DNA of 64,000 nt from Macrolepiota albuminosa (taxonomy: Eukaryota; Basidiomycota; Agaricomycetes; Agaricales; Agaricaceae): NCBI GenBank assembly GCA_027475525.1, contig JAMWFC010000126.1, positions 806,001 to 870,000 on the forward strand. The letters run 5' to 3'. Position 1 is the first letter of the stretch. Each line of letters begins with the position of its first letter. Shown here piece after piece: positions 1 through 10,277 of the stretch. Below the pieces are notes generated by a model. That model searched no databases. It saw only the letters and a program-made list of their open reading frames with translations, and had not been told where the DNA came from. Position numbers and translations under genes: made by a program.

Positions 1-130
1 CAGGGGTGTTGTGTGTCAAATAAAGAAGTAGCGGATGGACAATGGGTGCTTTGACAGTGCGAGTGACGGGGTCGAGGTTGACGGTGCATTGAGGCCATTT
101 TGTGGCCATGTCAGTTATTGAATGCCAACA
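1..130 (-). repeat. 3' LTR of copia-1, partial
   Basis: Bases 1-130 repeat 5375-5504 with a single mismatch. The LTR edge on this strand is ...TGCCAACA at 123-130, the CA-type terminus expected for an LTR whose other end is TGTTAGAA. About 248 bp of this LTR lie left of the window. Confidence 0.9.
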
Positions 131-141
131 CTCCTCCTCAC
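131..141 (-). promoter_or_regulatory. Polypurine tract of copia-1
   Basis: Read on the minus strand, the 11 bases just before the 3' LTR are all purines apart from one T (GTGAGGAGGAG). This is the expected place and composition for the plus-strand primer of reverse transcription. Confidence 0.7.
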
Positions 142-190
142 CGAATACCTCGACGCGATAATGTCTCCTCCTTGCATGGAATGTGGCGTC

Positions 191-3100
191 TCATTGCAGT
201 CTCAGCAGGTCTCGAAGTCGTAGGAAGAGTGGGGTAGCGAGCGCTTTCGTGAATAGGTCCGCGACGTTGTATTTAGTGTTCACATACCGTATGCAAATCT
301 CGCCTGCCTGGACCCGCTCGCGTAAGAAATGATACTTAATGTCGACGTGTTTCACGCACGCGTGGAGTGTGGGGTCCTCGGACAGGTTAATGGCTGCGTT
401 ATTATCACAGAGGATGGGTGTCGGTTTACTCGTAATATCGTAGCCAATCCCCTTGAGCAGGGTGCGTAGCCACACACATTCTTGGGCACTTTTGAAGGCG
501 GCCATGTATTTGGCCTCGCAAGATGATGCAGCGACCGATCTCTGTTTACGCGCCGCCCATGACACAACACCTGAGCCCAGGCTCCATGCGTATCCGCCAA
601 TGCTGCGCCGCGTGTCCAAGCAGTTGGCCCAATCTGAGTCGGTGAAGCCAGTGAGGTTAACAGGATCGATTCTGCCGCCGAGCACGAGCTTAAGGTCCCA
701 TGTTCCCTTGAGATACCTGACGAGCCGCGTTGCTGCCCTCCAGTGAATTGCAGTGTAAGAGTCCATGTACTGGGTCAGCTGTTGGACAGCGTACGCTATG
801 TCAGGGCAGGTGGAGATGGCTAGATATAGGAGACATCCGACCAGGGATCGGTATGGTGTTCGTATAAGGGCGTCGACCTCAGTTTGGGGGAGGGAGGATC
901 TGTCGATCTTGCAGAGCTTCAGGCCCGGTTCCATGGGGAGGGATAGCGGTGCTGCATTTGACTGCCCGAATTGGGATATAATCTTGTCTATGAGTGCGGT
1001 CTGTGATAGCTTTACGAGGTGTCTGTCGTTGTCCCACTCGAGCGCAATACCTATGACAAATCTCAGTAACCCAAGATCCGATATAGTCCAGACAGATCTA
1101 AGTTGGTCCTTGAAGTGTTCGTTCTCTGACTTGCTGCTGGCAACAGACAGGAAGTCGTCGACATGGACAGCCGCTATTATCGTTCCTGTGTCAGTTTTTC
1201 GGTAATATACGCATGATTCGCATGATAAGTGCGTGAATCCCCAGGAAATCATGTTGCTGTTAAGTGTGTGGTTCCATATGCGGCCAGCTTGTTTCATTCC
1301 GTAGAGTCCGCGTAGCAAGCACCATACCCAGTTCTCCTTCCCTGGTTCCTCAAAACCTTCGGGTTGCATCATGTATTGAGTCTCCTCCTCTGGGAGCAGT
1401 CCGTATAGGAAGGCCGTCTTGATGTCGATCTGGGCAGCGTCCCAGTCCTGTGTTGCTGCGAGGTGTAGCAATACCCGCCACGATTCCATGCGTGCCGTTG
1501 GAGAGGTAGTCCTGGCCATATACCTGTTTGTATCCTTTGAAGACAAGACGAACCTTGAACCGGACCGCCTTTCCATTCTCATCGCGTTTGATCTTGAACA
1601 CGGGTCTCCCTTTTTGTACTTTCTGGCCTACAGGTACCTCATCTCTAGGGATAAGCTTGTATACGCCCATGTCTTTTAGTGACTGTAGCTCATTGCGGTA
1701 CCCAGCTTCCCATTCTTTGGCATACGGTGATGCCATCGCCTCTTTCCACGTGCGGGGTTTGTCTCCCAGGTCTATGTAAGCCGGGTCTTCCAGGGACTCA
1801 ATTGCGGCTAGTAGGCGCTCTATGTCTTCCATCGATGCTAAGTTGGCTATGTCTGGTTCGTCGTCATTATTCCCTTCCCCTGCCATCAACTGTTGTGGGG
1901 GGACATGAGGAGGATCCTGTAGTGTCCCTGCTGCCTGATGCTTTTCAGCCCGCATGGCGCGCAATCTGTCAGCAGCTGCACGAGATTCTTGGACAGCCAC
2001 TTGGAGACGAGTAACTGGCGGGTTGTCTGGACTGGCCTTGACGGTCGGAACACGAGCACGGTCTGATCGTCGGAGGGGGGCCTGTGCAGGTGCATCTACC
2101 GGTGGGAGTGGTTCATCTGGAGCAGCAATTGGAGGCGTCGGTAGTGTGTCTTCGTCATCGTCGACTGTAAATGGAGTTTCTGCTGATGCTTCCTTGATTT
2201 CAGCGATCGTCATCGGCTCGCTTATTGTTGTGGGCATTATAGGCACTGTGGGCGTCTTCTCGGCGATTGTTGCAGGGGTCGGGTGGCTGTCGTGACGTTC
2301 TAGGAACTGGACATGGTAAGATTTATAGATTCTGCGAGTTCTGGGGTCATAACACCTGTAAGCCTTTGAGTTCTGTGCGTACCCTACAAGAATACATTCG
2401 ATTCCGCGTGCATTAATCTTTGGGTTATGTTGCCCTTGGATGAGGACAAAAGCTCTGCATCCGATCTCACGCATGTACGAGTAGTCCGGGGTGCGTCCAT
2501 GCCATAGTTCGAATGGTGTCTTACCATTTAGTGATTTTGTTATGGTTTTAGCATGTAGGTGCATAGCTGTCAAATAAAACTCATCCCATAGTGAGTCCGG
2601 ACACTTAGCTGCTAGTCTCATAGTTCTGGCCTTCCCTTGAAGTGTCCTGTGCATGCGTTCTACACGTCCCATGTGTTCAGACGTGTATGGCGCTGCAAAT
2701 TCACGGCCCATTCCGGTTGATGCTATCCATGCTTCCATTTGATGGCTCTTCAATTCGCTGTCGTGACCCGTGCAATAAATACCAACTTTTAGGCCTGTCT
2801 CTAGTTCTCGAGCCCTTTCCCATGCTTTGAGTGCCGCAAAGGCATCAGACTTTGATTTCAATGGAATGGCCCAGGGCATATTTGTGTAATCATCGACGAT
2901 ATCCATAGTGTATTTGTTTCCGGTACGAGATTGTATATTTATCGGTCCGGCTAGATCTATCCAGACTATCTGTAGCTTCCTGACCGCTCTATGCCCTTCC
3001 TCCCATACCTTCCGCACCGGTGTTTTCGTCTGCTTTCCAAGAATACAGACGTCACATTTTGGTTGCGTTAGGAGGGAGGCAGATGGCGTACCTGGGAGCA

Positions 3101-4891
3101 AGCCAGCGCGTGCCATGGTGGCAATGACCTGATAGTTCGCGTGCCCGAGGCGCCAGTGCCAGGTGTCAAGTTTGACAGGGTGCTGTGTGGCAGTTAGGGC
3201 ATGTTTGGTGAATGCGTCTTGGAGTTCTATCGTATATAATCGTCGTCCTGGAATAAGTGGGCCAGCAGCAAGAAGAGTACCACTATTTCCATCGAGGATG
3301 GTGACACCAGTTCGGCTGAAGGTGATCACGGCTTGCATGCCTATGGCTAGTGCAGATATCAAGATGAGTCGGACCGTGGAGTTCGGGATGTAAAGTGCGT
3401 TCTCCAGGTAAATTTCTGCTTTATTCTGTACTTGCAGTCTGATTTGCCCTATGCCGATTGCCTCAATAGAAGTCCCACCTACTCCTTTGACTGATCGCGG
3501 AGGTATAGGGCGTAGCGTGACGAAGTCGGATGCACAGGGGGAGATGTGCACAGTGGCTCCAGAATCCATATAAAATGAGGTATAGGGCGTAGCGTGACGA
3601 AGTCGGATGCACAGGGGGAGATGTGCACAGTGGCTCCAGAATCCATATAAAATGGTTTCTCTGCCAGTGAGACGATGCGTGTGTTGTTGGTTGGGTTGGA
3701 TGGTACAATTGCTGTGGTAGCCAGGATTGTCTCATGACCAGGGATGGCTGGGATGGTATGTGTATCCCAGTTGATACTTGCCCTTGGATTGTCGTCGTTG
3801 TCATCCATGGCCATGAAACCTTGATATTCGAAGTATTCGGTGGTGTTGCTGGTTGAATCGGCAACTGCAGCAAAGTCGGTAGGTTTTGTTTCAAGCTGGA
3901 CTTTTTGGAGATGCGTGATGTCTACAATATAGGCTTGACCGTCGAGACCTTTGACCGCAATACCGTTTTTGCCGCTGGTGTTGTTTGTTTTACTCCCTTT
4001 TTGATCTCCTCCTCGCGCAGCGTGGCGCGCGGCCTTGGACTCGTCAATAGTCTTACCGGACATCCCACCACCCGGCCTTATGCACCATTCCTTGGTATCC
4101 CCACGGCAGGACGCTCCAATAGCATGGCACACGCTGCAGCAGGGAAAACCAGGGCCATGATTGTGTCCTTGATTGGTTTTAGAGGCGCGGGCTAACATGG
4201 CGGTGTCGATGGAGCTTTTGCTGAGTGTGGCGAGGCTATCCACAGTTTGGAAGAGCTTGCGAATCTGCAAAGAAGTGTATGGTGTATCCTTCGTGGAATT
4301 GGCGAGACCTCATGAGACTTGTGTTTGGATTGACTCGAAGGACTTATCATTGATGCAATTGAGCAGGGCGATGCACTTTAAGAGGTCCTTGTCAATGGTT
4401 CCAATGGCAAAGGCACGGTCAATTAATTCGCATATTTTCCTAGCGGTCGTATCAATGGGCTCCGCAATAGGCGCATAGGTTGAGAGAGCTTCCCGAATCA
4501 AGGCTACCTGTTTCACTGGTCCCTCGCGTTGCGCCCTGGCTTTTAGAGCATTGTAACACTCTTTAGCCGTGCCATCCGTTTCCAGGTCTTCCTGCTCCAC
4601 CTCGGAGATCGCTGCGTGAATGACGCCAATGATGAGATCGTTGTTAGCCATCCAGTTAGCATAGGCATTCGGTTCGGTGCTCTGGTCGGGGCTAGTGATC
4701 AGACGGCCGGGGTTCCTTTTGGAAGCGAAGATGTAACGATCTAGGCCGCTCTGCTGGAGGAAGATTTCCAGTTTTGTTGACCATTTCGAAAACTCGCCAG
4801 TAGCACGGTCAAAAGGAGGTTCCGAGGCAGGCCAGTGGGCATTGAGCTTGGCTGGGCGGATGCGAGGGTAGGCGGTGTCGTTGCTTAACAT
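191..4891 (-). pseudogene. copia-1 Gag-Pol polyprotein (interrupted)
   Basis: Domains appear in Ty1/copia order. Gag runs from the ATG at 4891, with a cysteine-rich stretch (CSVCHAIG... then CIRPGG) near 4150-4080. The protease motif YMDSGATVHIS is at about 3570. Integrase has the zinc region HWRLGHANY...CDVC followed by the core with IDLAGP, HDSEL and RVERMHR. Reverse transcriptase has FKVRLVFKGYKQ and the catalytic VHVDD at about 1160. RNase H has TGFTDSDWA, then EAKYMA and VADLFTKAL at the end. Three lesions break the frame: an in-frame TGA at 4310-4312; a 77-bp tandem duplication at 3500-3653, whose removal makes gag and protease continuous; and a frame change near 1510 in RT where a few codons seem lost beside the repeat AGGACTAC. 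Without the 77-bp duplication only two lesions remain, in keeping with a recent copy. Confidence 0.9.
3500..3653. repeat. Exact 77-bp tandem duplication in copia-1
   Basis: Bases 3500-3576 are repeated without change at 3577-3653. The duplication repeats the protease DSG region and shifts the frame (77 is not a multiple of 3). Three other exact duplications with the same period occur at 23530, 44605 and 44941, so this is probably an assembly artefact. Confidence 0.9.
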
Positions 4892-5115
4892 GTGTGCAAG
4901 AAGGGGGGTCTAGCAAGAGTGCAAAGATGGACAAAGAGGTTTGCTTGTTTTTCTTTTTCTGGCGCGGGTACAATAAGGACGCGCCTGGTGGCCTTGGTTA
5001 TGATCGGTACCTGAAGGGTCCGGGGGTGCCAAGAGTGTGATAATGTGAAGAGGTCAGAACGATCGATACGGGGTTCTATGTTGACTGGATACAAATATAG
5101 TTCTCGGTCAGCAAT

Positions 5116-5126
5116 GGCCCATAACC
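5116..5126 (-). promoter_or_regulatory. Primer binding site of copia-1 (internal tRNA-iMet type)
   Basis: GGCCCATAACC directly abuts the LTR start TGTTAGAA at 5127. On the element strand this is GGTTATGGGCC, the type of site known from Drosophila copia, which is complementary to the anticodon arm of initiator Met tRNA rather than to a tRNA 3' CCA end. The decayed copia-2 at 38188-38198 has the same 11 bases in the same position. Confidence 0.75.
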
Positions 5127-5504
5127 TGTTAGAACCCTGTGTGTCTATAGTTCGGTATACCTGACAAGTAAGTTTAAGTCCTCAGTTCAATGTTCAATTG
5201 ACTGATATTCGTAACTACCTGACAAGTAAGTTTAAGTCTATCGTAGTTACGTTAGCGCATGTAATCAGTATATGCGTAGTCCACTCACCCTCAGTTCAAT
5301 GTTCAATTGACTGAGGGTGTGTCATTCTGTATGTCGTATATATATATTCGAGTAACAAAGGAAGGGGTTTGTGTCAGGGGTGTTGTGTGTCAAATAAAGA
5401 AGTAGCGGATGGACAATGGGTGCTTTGACAGTGCGAGTGACGGGGTCGAGGTTGACGGTGCATTGAGGCCATTTTGTGGCCATGTCGGTTATTGAATGCC
5501 AACA
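5127..5504 (-). repeat. 5' LTR of copia-1
   Basis: This 378-bp LTR runs from TGTTAGAA at 5127 to CCAACA at 5504. It holds a block of about 22 bp (ACCTGACAAGTAAGTTTAAG) near 5159 and again near 5216. A second block, CTCAGTTCAATGTTCAATTG, occurs near 5181 and again near 5290, where it forms the stem CCCTCAG...CTGAGGG. The 8649-8918 solo LTR shows the same arrangement with different bases. Confidence 0.9.
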
Positions 5505-5900
5505 TTATGCCATGAATGATGCATCACTCTTGAGCCTGGAAAAGTCCCCAGTCATGCATCACTCTTGAGTGGTAAGGGAGCGGTAAGGTAAATAACGCAT
5601 GGCACTCTCAGGCTCTACCAGTGTAATGCATCATTCTCGAGCTTGGTGGAAGGTCACCGGTCATGCATCACTCGCATGAGACTCTCAGGTTCTACCAGTG
5701 TAATGCATCAGTGATGCATCATTAAACAGGTAAGGAGGTACCGTATCTACCTGCGGAGCAGTAATGTACTATAGGTAGGGAGGTAATGCATTAAGTGCAT
5801 TAAGATATTTACCTGATACATTACAGAAGAAAATGCATTATACACATGTCTAGTTAGACAGTATAATGCATCATTATGGCTGTATGGGCTGGCGGTCGGG
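5505..5900. repeat. Interspersed ATGCATCA-rich tract
   Basis: The octamer ATGCATCA (or TGATGCAT) recurs many times between 5515 and 5880, together with repeated phrases such as CTCTCAGG(C/T)TCTACCAGTG near 5606 and 5684. No ORF, tRNA or terminal repeat explains it. It borders the right end of copia-1, so that element may have inserted at its edge. Confidence 0.6.
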
Positions 5901-8090
5901 GCGCCTCACTCAGAGGGAGACCGCCGTGATACCATGGATATATTAGGGCTGACTTACAACCTTTCAAACGAAGTAAAATTAGCCTTTTCGTAACTTTAGT
6001 ATATTTGACTTCAGTTACCTCGAGTTTTGGCGGTAATGGGTATTAGTAATATTGACACAATTCGGTATACACTGGATAGTCAGACAATGGATTATAAACT
6101 ATGACTTGCAATACAGCGAAACGTCGAGAGGCTAGAAAGGCTGAAAGTCGATGAGCAATAACCCTTCAAGGATAATTCGACGCAATTTTCTTGATTTCTC
6201 TGTTCCTATGTATTCACTAGTTTTGAGGGTCATTAATGCCTAATCCGGTACCTTTCTTAAACGACAGCACGCGCGTGTACAGAAGCTGCGAAATTGAGGC
6301 AATGGCTTTCGACTTATTTGAATCTCACGCGTACCACAATTGTGCTAGTGGAAACGTGTGGCATGTACGTTAGGACCACGGTACACACTACATTCAAGGT
6401 TGGCTCACTAAATATGACGGGTCTCGTCATCCTCGCCTCGCCTGTCTGCTTAGGTTCATCCCCTATGGGTCTCCGATTCAACATCTTCAATTCCAAAATT
6501 TCACGTCCTGTAGCACAGTGAGCGGTCACAATCGATGCGTAACTGTCGTTTCAGAAGTGTATCCAGCCCTTTGCTGTATAATCTGATTCCAATCATACCA
6601 GCCAGGCCGTAAAAATTGGTCCGCTTGGTGATACGAGAGTAAGATCAGGTTACAGCTAGGGATCAATGCGCGGCAAAAGATAATGGAGAAAGATAAGGGT
6701 AGCAAGATAAACCCATAACGAACCTGGAGGAACGATATTTTATGTCATTTGGCGAACTGTTCAGAAAATAGATTTGGCGAGAAAATGAACGCAAAACAAG
6801 GGAGGAAACGATCGTGGATAATCTCCGCGGAATGTATCTCCGAAAGTAAAGACAAGAAAGACGTAAAACAATGATGCAAGGAGTGGGGATGAGATGGAAA
6901 AGGAAATCCAAGGTCATGAAGAAATGAAATCAGCCAGCGCGCTCAGGGGGTGCGATCCTAAAGAGCAGTTTCAACTTTAAAGATGCACTCGGATGATAGA
7001 GCGACAGATGTGATCAACTCGTCAAATTTAGTCTGTCCGTTATTACAAACGAGAGAAGCCAAACGAACTGATTGTTGCGACCATGTCATTCAGGGTATCG
7101 AACTACGTTGATGAGACGTCGTCTATTATGTGAATGGAATCTCAGAATATTTAAGGTCAACAAGACGTAAAGAAATCCAATAAATATTTGTCCCTCCCGG
7201 GTCCGACTGCTTGCTCCTATATTTTTGTTCAGGATTTTCTTTCCCATCATCGAAGCTCGTGAACCGCGTGCCACGTCATCTCCACTGAGCTTTTGTGCAA
7301 GACAGGGATGACGAGATGGCTGGATTCTTCCATAGAATTCCTTACCACCCTCGATTTTTACGTCTTTGTCCAAGGCACTGTTAACCTGACGAACCAGAAT
7401 TGGCATGCAGAGAACTCTAATGAATCCCGGCTTCCCCCTTGTTCTTTTCATTTGTGAGGCTGGAAAAGTAATGTGCCTTCCCGGATGACGCGATCGTCCG
7501 CATCGAGTCCATCTCCCGCTCGCGTTCACTATCACCGACCGGATGTGGGAATGACGGTGTCCATTATCGCGCAATTTCGATGCCTGGATTTCGATGTGCT
7601 TGTGCGATTCAGCAGCGAGAAGCGAACTGTTGTATCTAGCTTTTATTTTGGTTACACAGCATCCTCGATATCATGATGTCCGCACCTGATCGATACCTAC
7701 ACAGATCATCCTCTGCGCGATTCAGTTTCCTTTTTCGCCTTTCCAGAGACGACCCTAAACCGTTCACTATTTCCGGATGGGCTGATCTATGCGGTGAGAC
7801 TATTACCAAGGGCATGACGGCTTTTGAATCGTATACATAGATTTCGATTGTACCTTGGCATTTTAACACACAGCCCTGCTATCGCTCAGTCTTTGTTTAT
7901 GTTTCTTCTCCAAAGAGTTGGCGCGGTTATCATTAGAGGCGCAGACCGTCCGGGGGTTTCCCATTCTGCCCTATCCAGAGAGGACCCGTACGAGGATCCT
8001 TTGCCACCTAGGGGCGTGATGTTCCTAGTATGTCCTTTTTACTCTCATTAACTCTCCCGCCCCCTTGGTGCCTACAATGTGTTTCCAGAG
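5901..8090. other. No supported gene
   Basis: Both strands have only short ORFs without recognisable motifs or convincing splice pairing. The longest (7086-7574, minus, 162 codons) has no domain I recognise and looks like chance. CpG content is like the flanking host DNA, so this is probably unique intergenic sequence. Confidence 0.5.
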
Positions 8091-8149
8091 GGCCCTTCGT
8101 CGATTCAGGTTGTATCCGGAAACGTCGTCGTATGTCTATCTACATGACT

Positions 8150-9012
8150 TTTTCACGTATTCACTAGAAGAGAGTGATTTATGATACGGCCAGTCACGTT
8201 GAAAGCCATCTAAGGCTGGACTAGATCTCGAAACTCCGCACGCGAAATCTCTGACAATGTCTCACACGTCTGACCTTTTTCTTTTTATTACGATGATTGT
8301 CGAATCCAGCCTCTTGTCGAGTGCATGCTTTAAGCTCCTCAGCGGGCGCTCGCGCGCGAGTTGCTCAAAAGATTAGGTAGGTAGAGGTGATGTATGATTT
8401 CTGATCAGACTCCAGGGCTCATCGTCTCAGGTACTCGAGGCTGTGCTTTATATGTATCCGGTCCTAAGCGCCTATCTTCATGCCTTTTTTCACGTATTCA
8501 CTAGAACGAGGGTGATTTATGATACTGCCGGTCACGTTGAAAGCCATCAAAGGCTGGGCTAGATCTCGAAACTCCGCACGGGAAATCTCTGACAACGTCT
8601 CACAGGGCGCTCCTGCGAGAGGTCCTCAAAAGATGCTAGAGGTGATATTGTTAGAATCTGATTCGGTCCCTATAGACAACACGTAAGTTTATCACTCAGA
8701 ACGTGTAAATCGAATTCCTATAGACAACACGTATGTTTATCCTAAGTATTATGCTTTAGTACTATGTTGTAGGTATGCGGTGAATAAAGCGTACCCTCAG
8801 AACGTGTAAATCGAACTGAGGGTACTGTAATGTTGTCTATGGTTCGTTGTCGTGATATTCCTCACCTCGTCACACTATCTATCACATTCGAGCGCGTGGA
8901 GGCCACGACATTCTAACAGATATACTTATGATTTCTAGTCAGACGACAGGGTTCCTCGTCTCAGGTACTCGAGGTTGTGCTTTTTATATGTATCCGGTCC
9001 TACGTGCCTTTT
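8150..9012. repeat. Diverged tandem duplication, about 335 bp per copy
   Basis: The segment beginning TTTTTCACGTATTCACTAGA at about 8150 recurs at about 8486, and TTTTTCACGTAT starts again at about 9007. Shared phrases include GTCACGTTGAAAGCCATC and TCTCAGGTACTCGAGG. The second copy is split by the solo LTR at 8649-8918; without it the two units have similar length. Confidence 0.8.
8649..8918. mobile_element. Solo LTR, 270 bp
   Basis: The termini are inverted (TGTTAGAAT at 8649 and ATTCTAACA at 8918), and the LTR is flanked by the 5-bp target duplication GATAT at 8644-8648 and 8919-8923. There is no internal coding sequence. Inside, a block with ACAACACGTAAGTTTATC (near 8679) recurs near 8730, and CTCAGAACGTGTAAATCGAA occurs twice (near 8695 and 8795), the second copy closing a CCCTCAG...CTGAGGG stem. 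The layout matches the copia-1 LTR, so it probably belongs to a related copia family. Confidence 0.9.
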
Positions 9013-10277
9013 TCACGTATGCCGTAGGTGAACGCTGCACGCGTTTGATCTCTTTACCGCGTAAGGCGTTATTCGATAAATAAAAAGCCAGCAAGTTTGA
9101 CGAAGTCGGATGGACGGCCGTAGGCAGTGCTGTGCAGTGCTGTGTTGTGAAGGGATGGATCATCAAGCACGTCGGAGAGTTTTATAAATTCCGAGGTGGT
9201 CTTGTGATCCTTAGCGCTCCTGCTGAAAAGAGGCGAAAGATAATTCCTGCCGTCGTTTTCGGAGGAATGAATGTCGAGGATTACTTAGAGTCGAGTCTAG
9301 AAGCTTGGTTCTACAGGCACAGTTGCGGCTCTGTGTTCAAGATTGTCCGTAGTCGTCGGTGGTGTCTGAAACGCGAGTCCTCCGTGATCCATTAAGAATA
9401 TATATATAATTTTTTCGACGGTCATGAATTAATTATGTATGAAATGATAGATTGAAGTAACACAATTGATGGGAAAAGAAGATAAAGTACGATAGGTCGG
9501 TCGGCCCCTGAGAGGTAGGGACAGAAGGGAAGGGATCAGAGATTAACGCAAATGGGATGACGCGGGAAATGGTCTAGATCGAGGGGGAGCGAGGGGTGGG
9601 TACTTAAGGAGAGAAAGTTCTAAGTTTGAGTTGACTTGTGTACCCCTGTGCCCTGGGTGGATGGGGAGTTCTCGATGATGAGACACGCAGTTGAATCAAA
9701 ATCAAGGATCTCGGCATAATGATGTGTCAAAAAAGTACTCGGGGCCTGTCGCCCGAGGGATGGCAGGAGGAATGGTGGAGGTGTAAATAACGAGATGAGT
9801 GTCAGGTAGTGTTTTATGGGAGACCGTGGTAAGTGGCGTTGAGGGTGTAGGGAAGGTAGTGAAGGAAGATGAGGTAGGATAACGAAACATGATGACGACG
9901 GGACCGTCTGGTGGAGTAGATTAAAATGGAGTATGGTGCATCAGGGACCACTCGGTGGATGATAGGGCGGAGGAATCGGCAGCGGAGCAGACCTGATGAA
10001 GGAGAGAGCCGTGAAAATAGGCAGCGGAGCAGACGTAATAAGAGCGGGAAGACGAGGTTGAGCTTAAACTTTGGATTGAGAAAGAGAGAGAAGCGAGTGA
10101 TGTTAGCAGTGGGATAGTAAAGTAGAAACGATGTCGAGCAGAGGCACGACGAGGCAGGGGCCGCGACACCGCCACGGAAAGAGTCGGGAGCCGAAAGAAG
10201 AAAGATAGTTGAGACTCCGCTGTGCCTGTGTGTTGATCAGGCACGTATATAGCGTGTGTTTTTGTTTTTGCGGATTC
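9013..10277. other. Intergenic region upstream of the zinc-finger gene
   Basis: No gene is supported. A short phrase, GGCAGCGGAGCAGAC, is repeated near 9976 and 10021. The region probably holds the promoter and 5' UTR of the gene at 10278, but I see no clear TATA box. Confidence 0.45.

Larger units (their letters stand above)
1..5504 (-). mobile_element. copia-1: Ty1/copia LTR retrotransposon, nearly complete
   Basis: This is a minus-strand Ty1/copia element. It has a right-hand (5') LTR at 5127-5504, a tRNA-type primer site just inside it, a gag-pol reading frame from 4891 to 191, a polypurine tract at 131-141 and the end of the left-hand (3') LTR at 1-130. The rest of the left LTR and the left target duplication lie outside the window. 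The two LTR pieces differ at one position over 130 bp (A at 112, G in the other copy), and the element is rich in CpG, so it is young compared with the nest at 18-39 kb. The coding frame is not clean: one in-frame TGA, one short deletion and one probable assembly duplication (separate entries). Confidence 0.93.

Noticed and set aside
453..3393. Plus-strand ORFs opposite copia-1 gag-pol
   Set aside because: They are mirror frames of a clearly recognisable polyprotein and have no motifs of their own.
7086..7574. 162-codon minus-strand ORF
   Set aside because: No recognisable domain, biased but not protein-like composition, no splice partner; probably chance.
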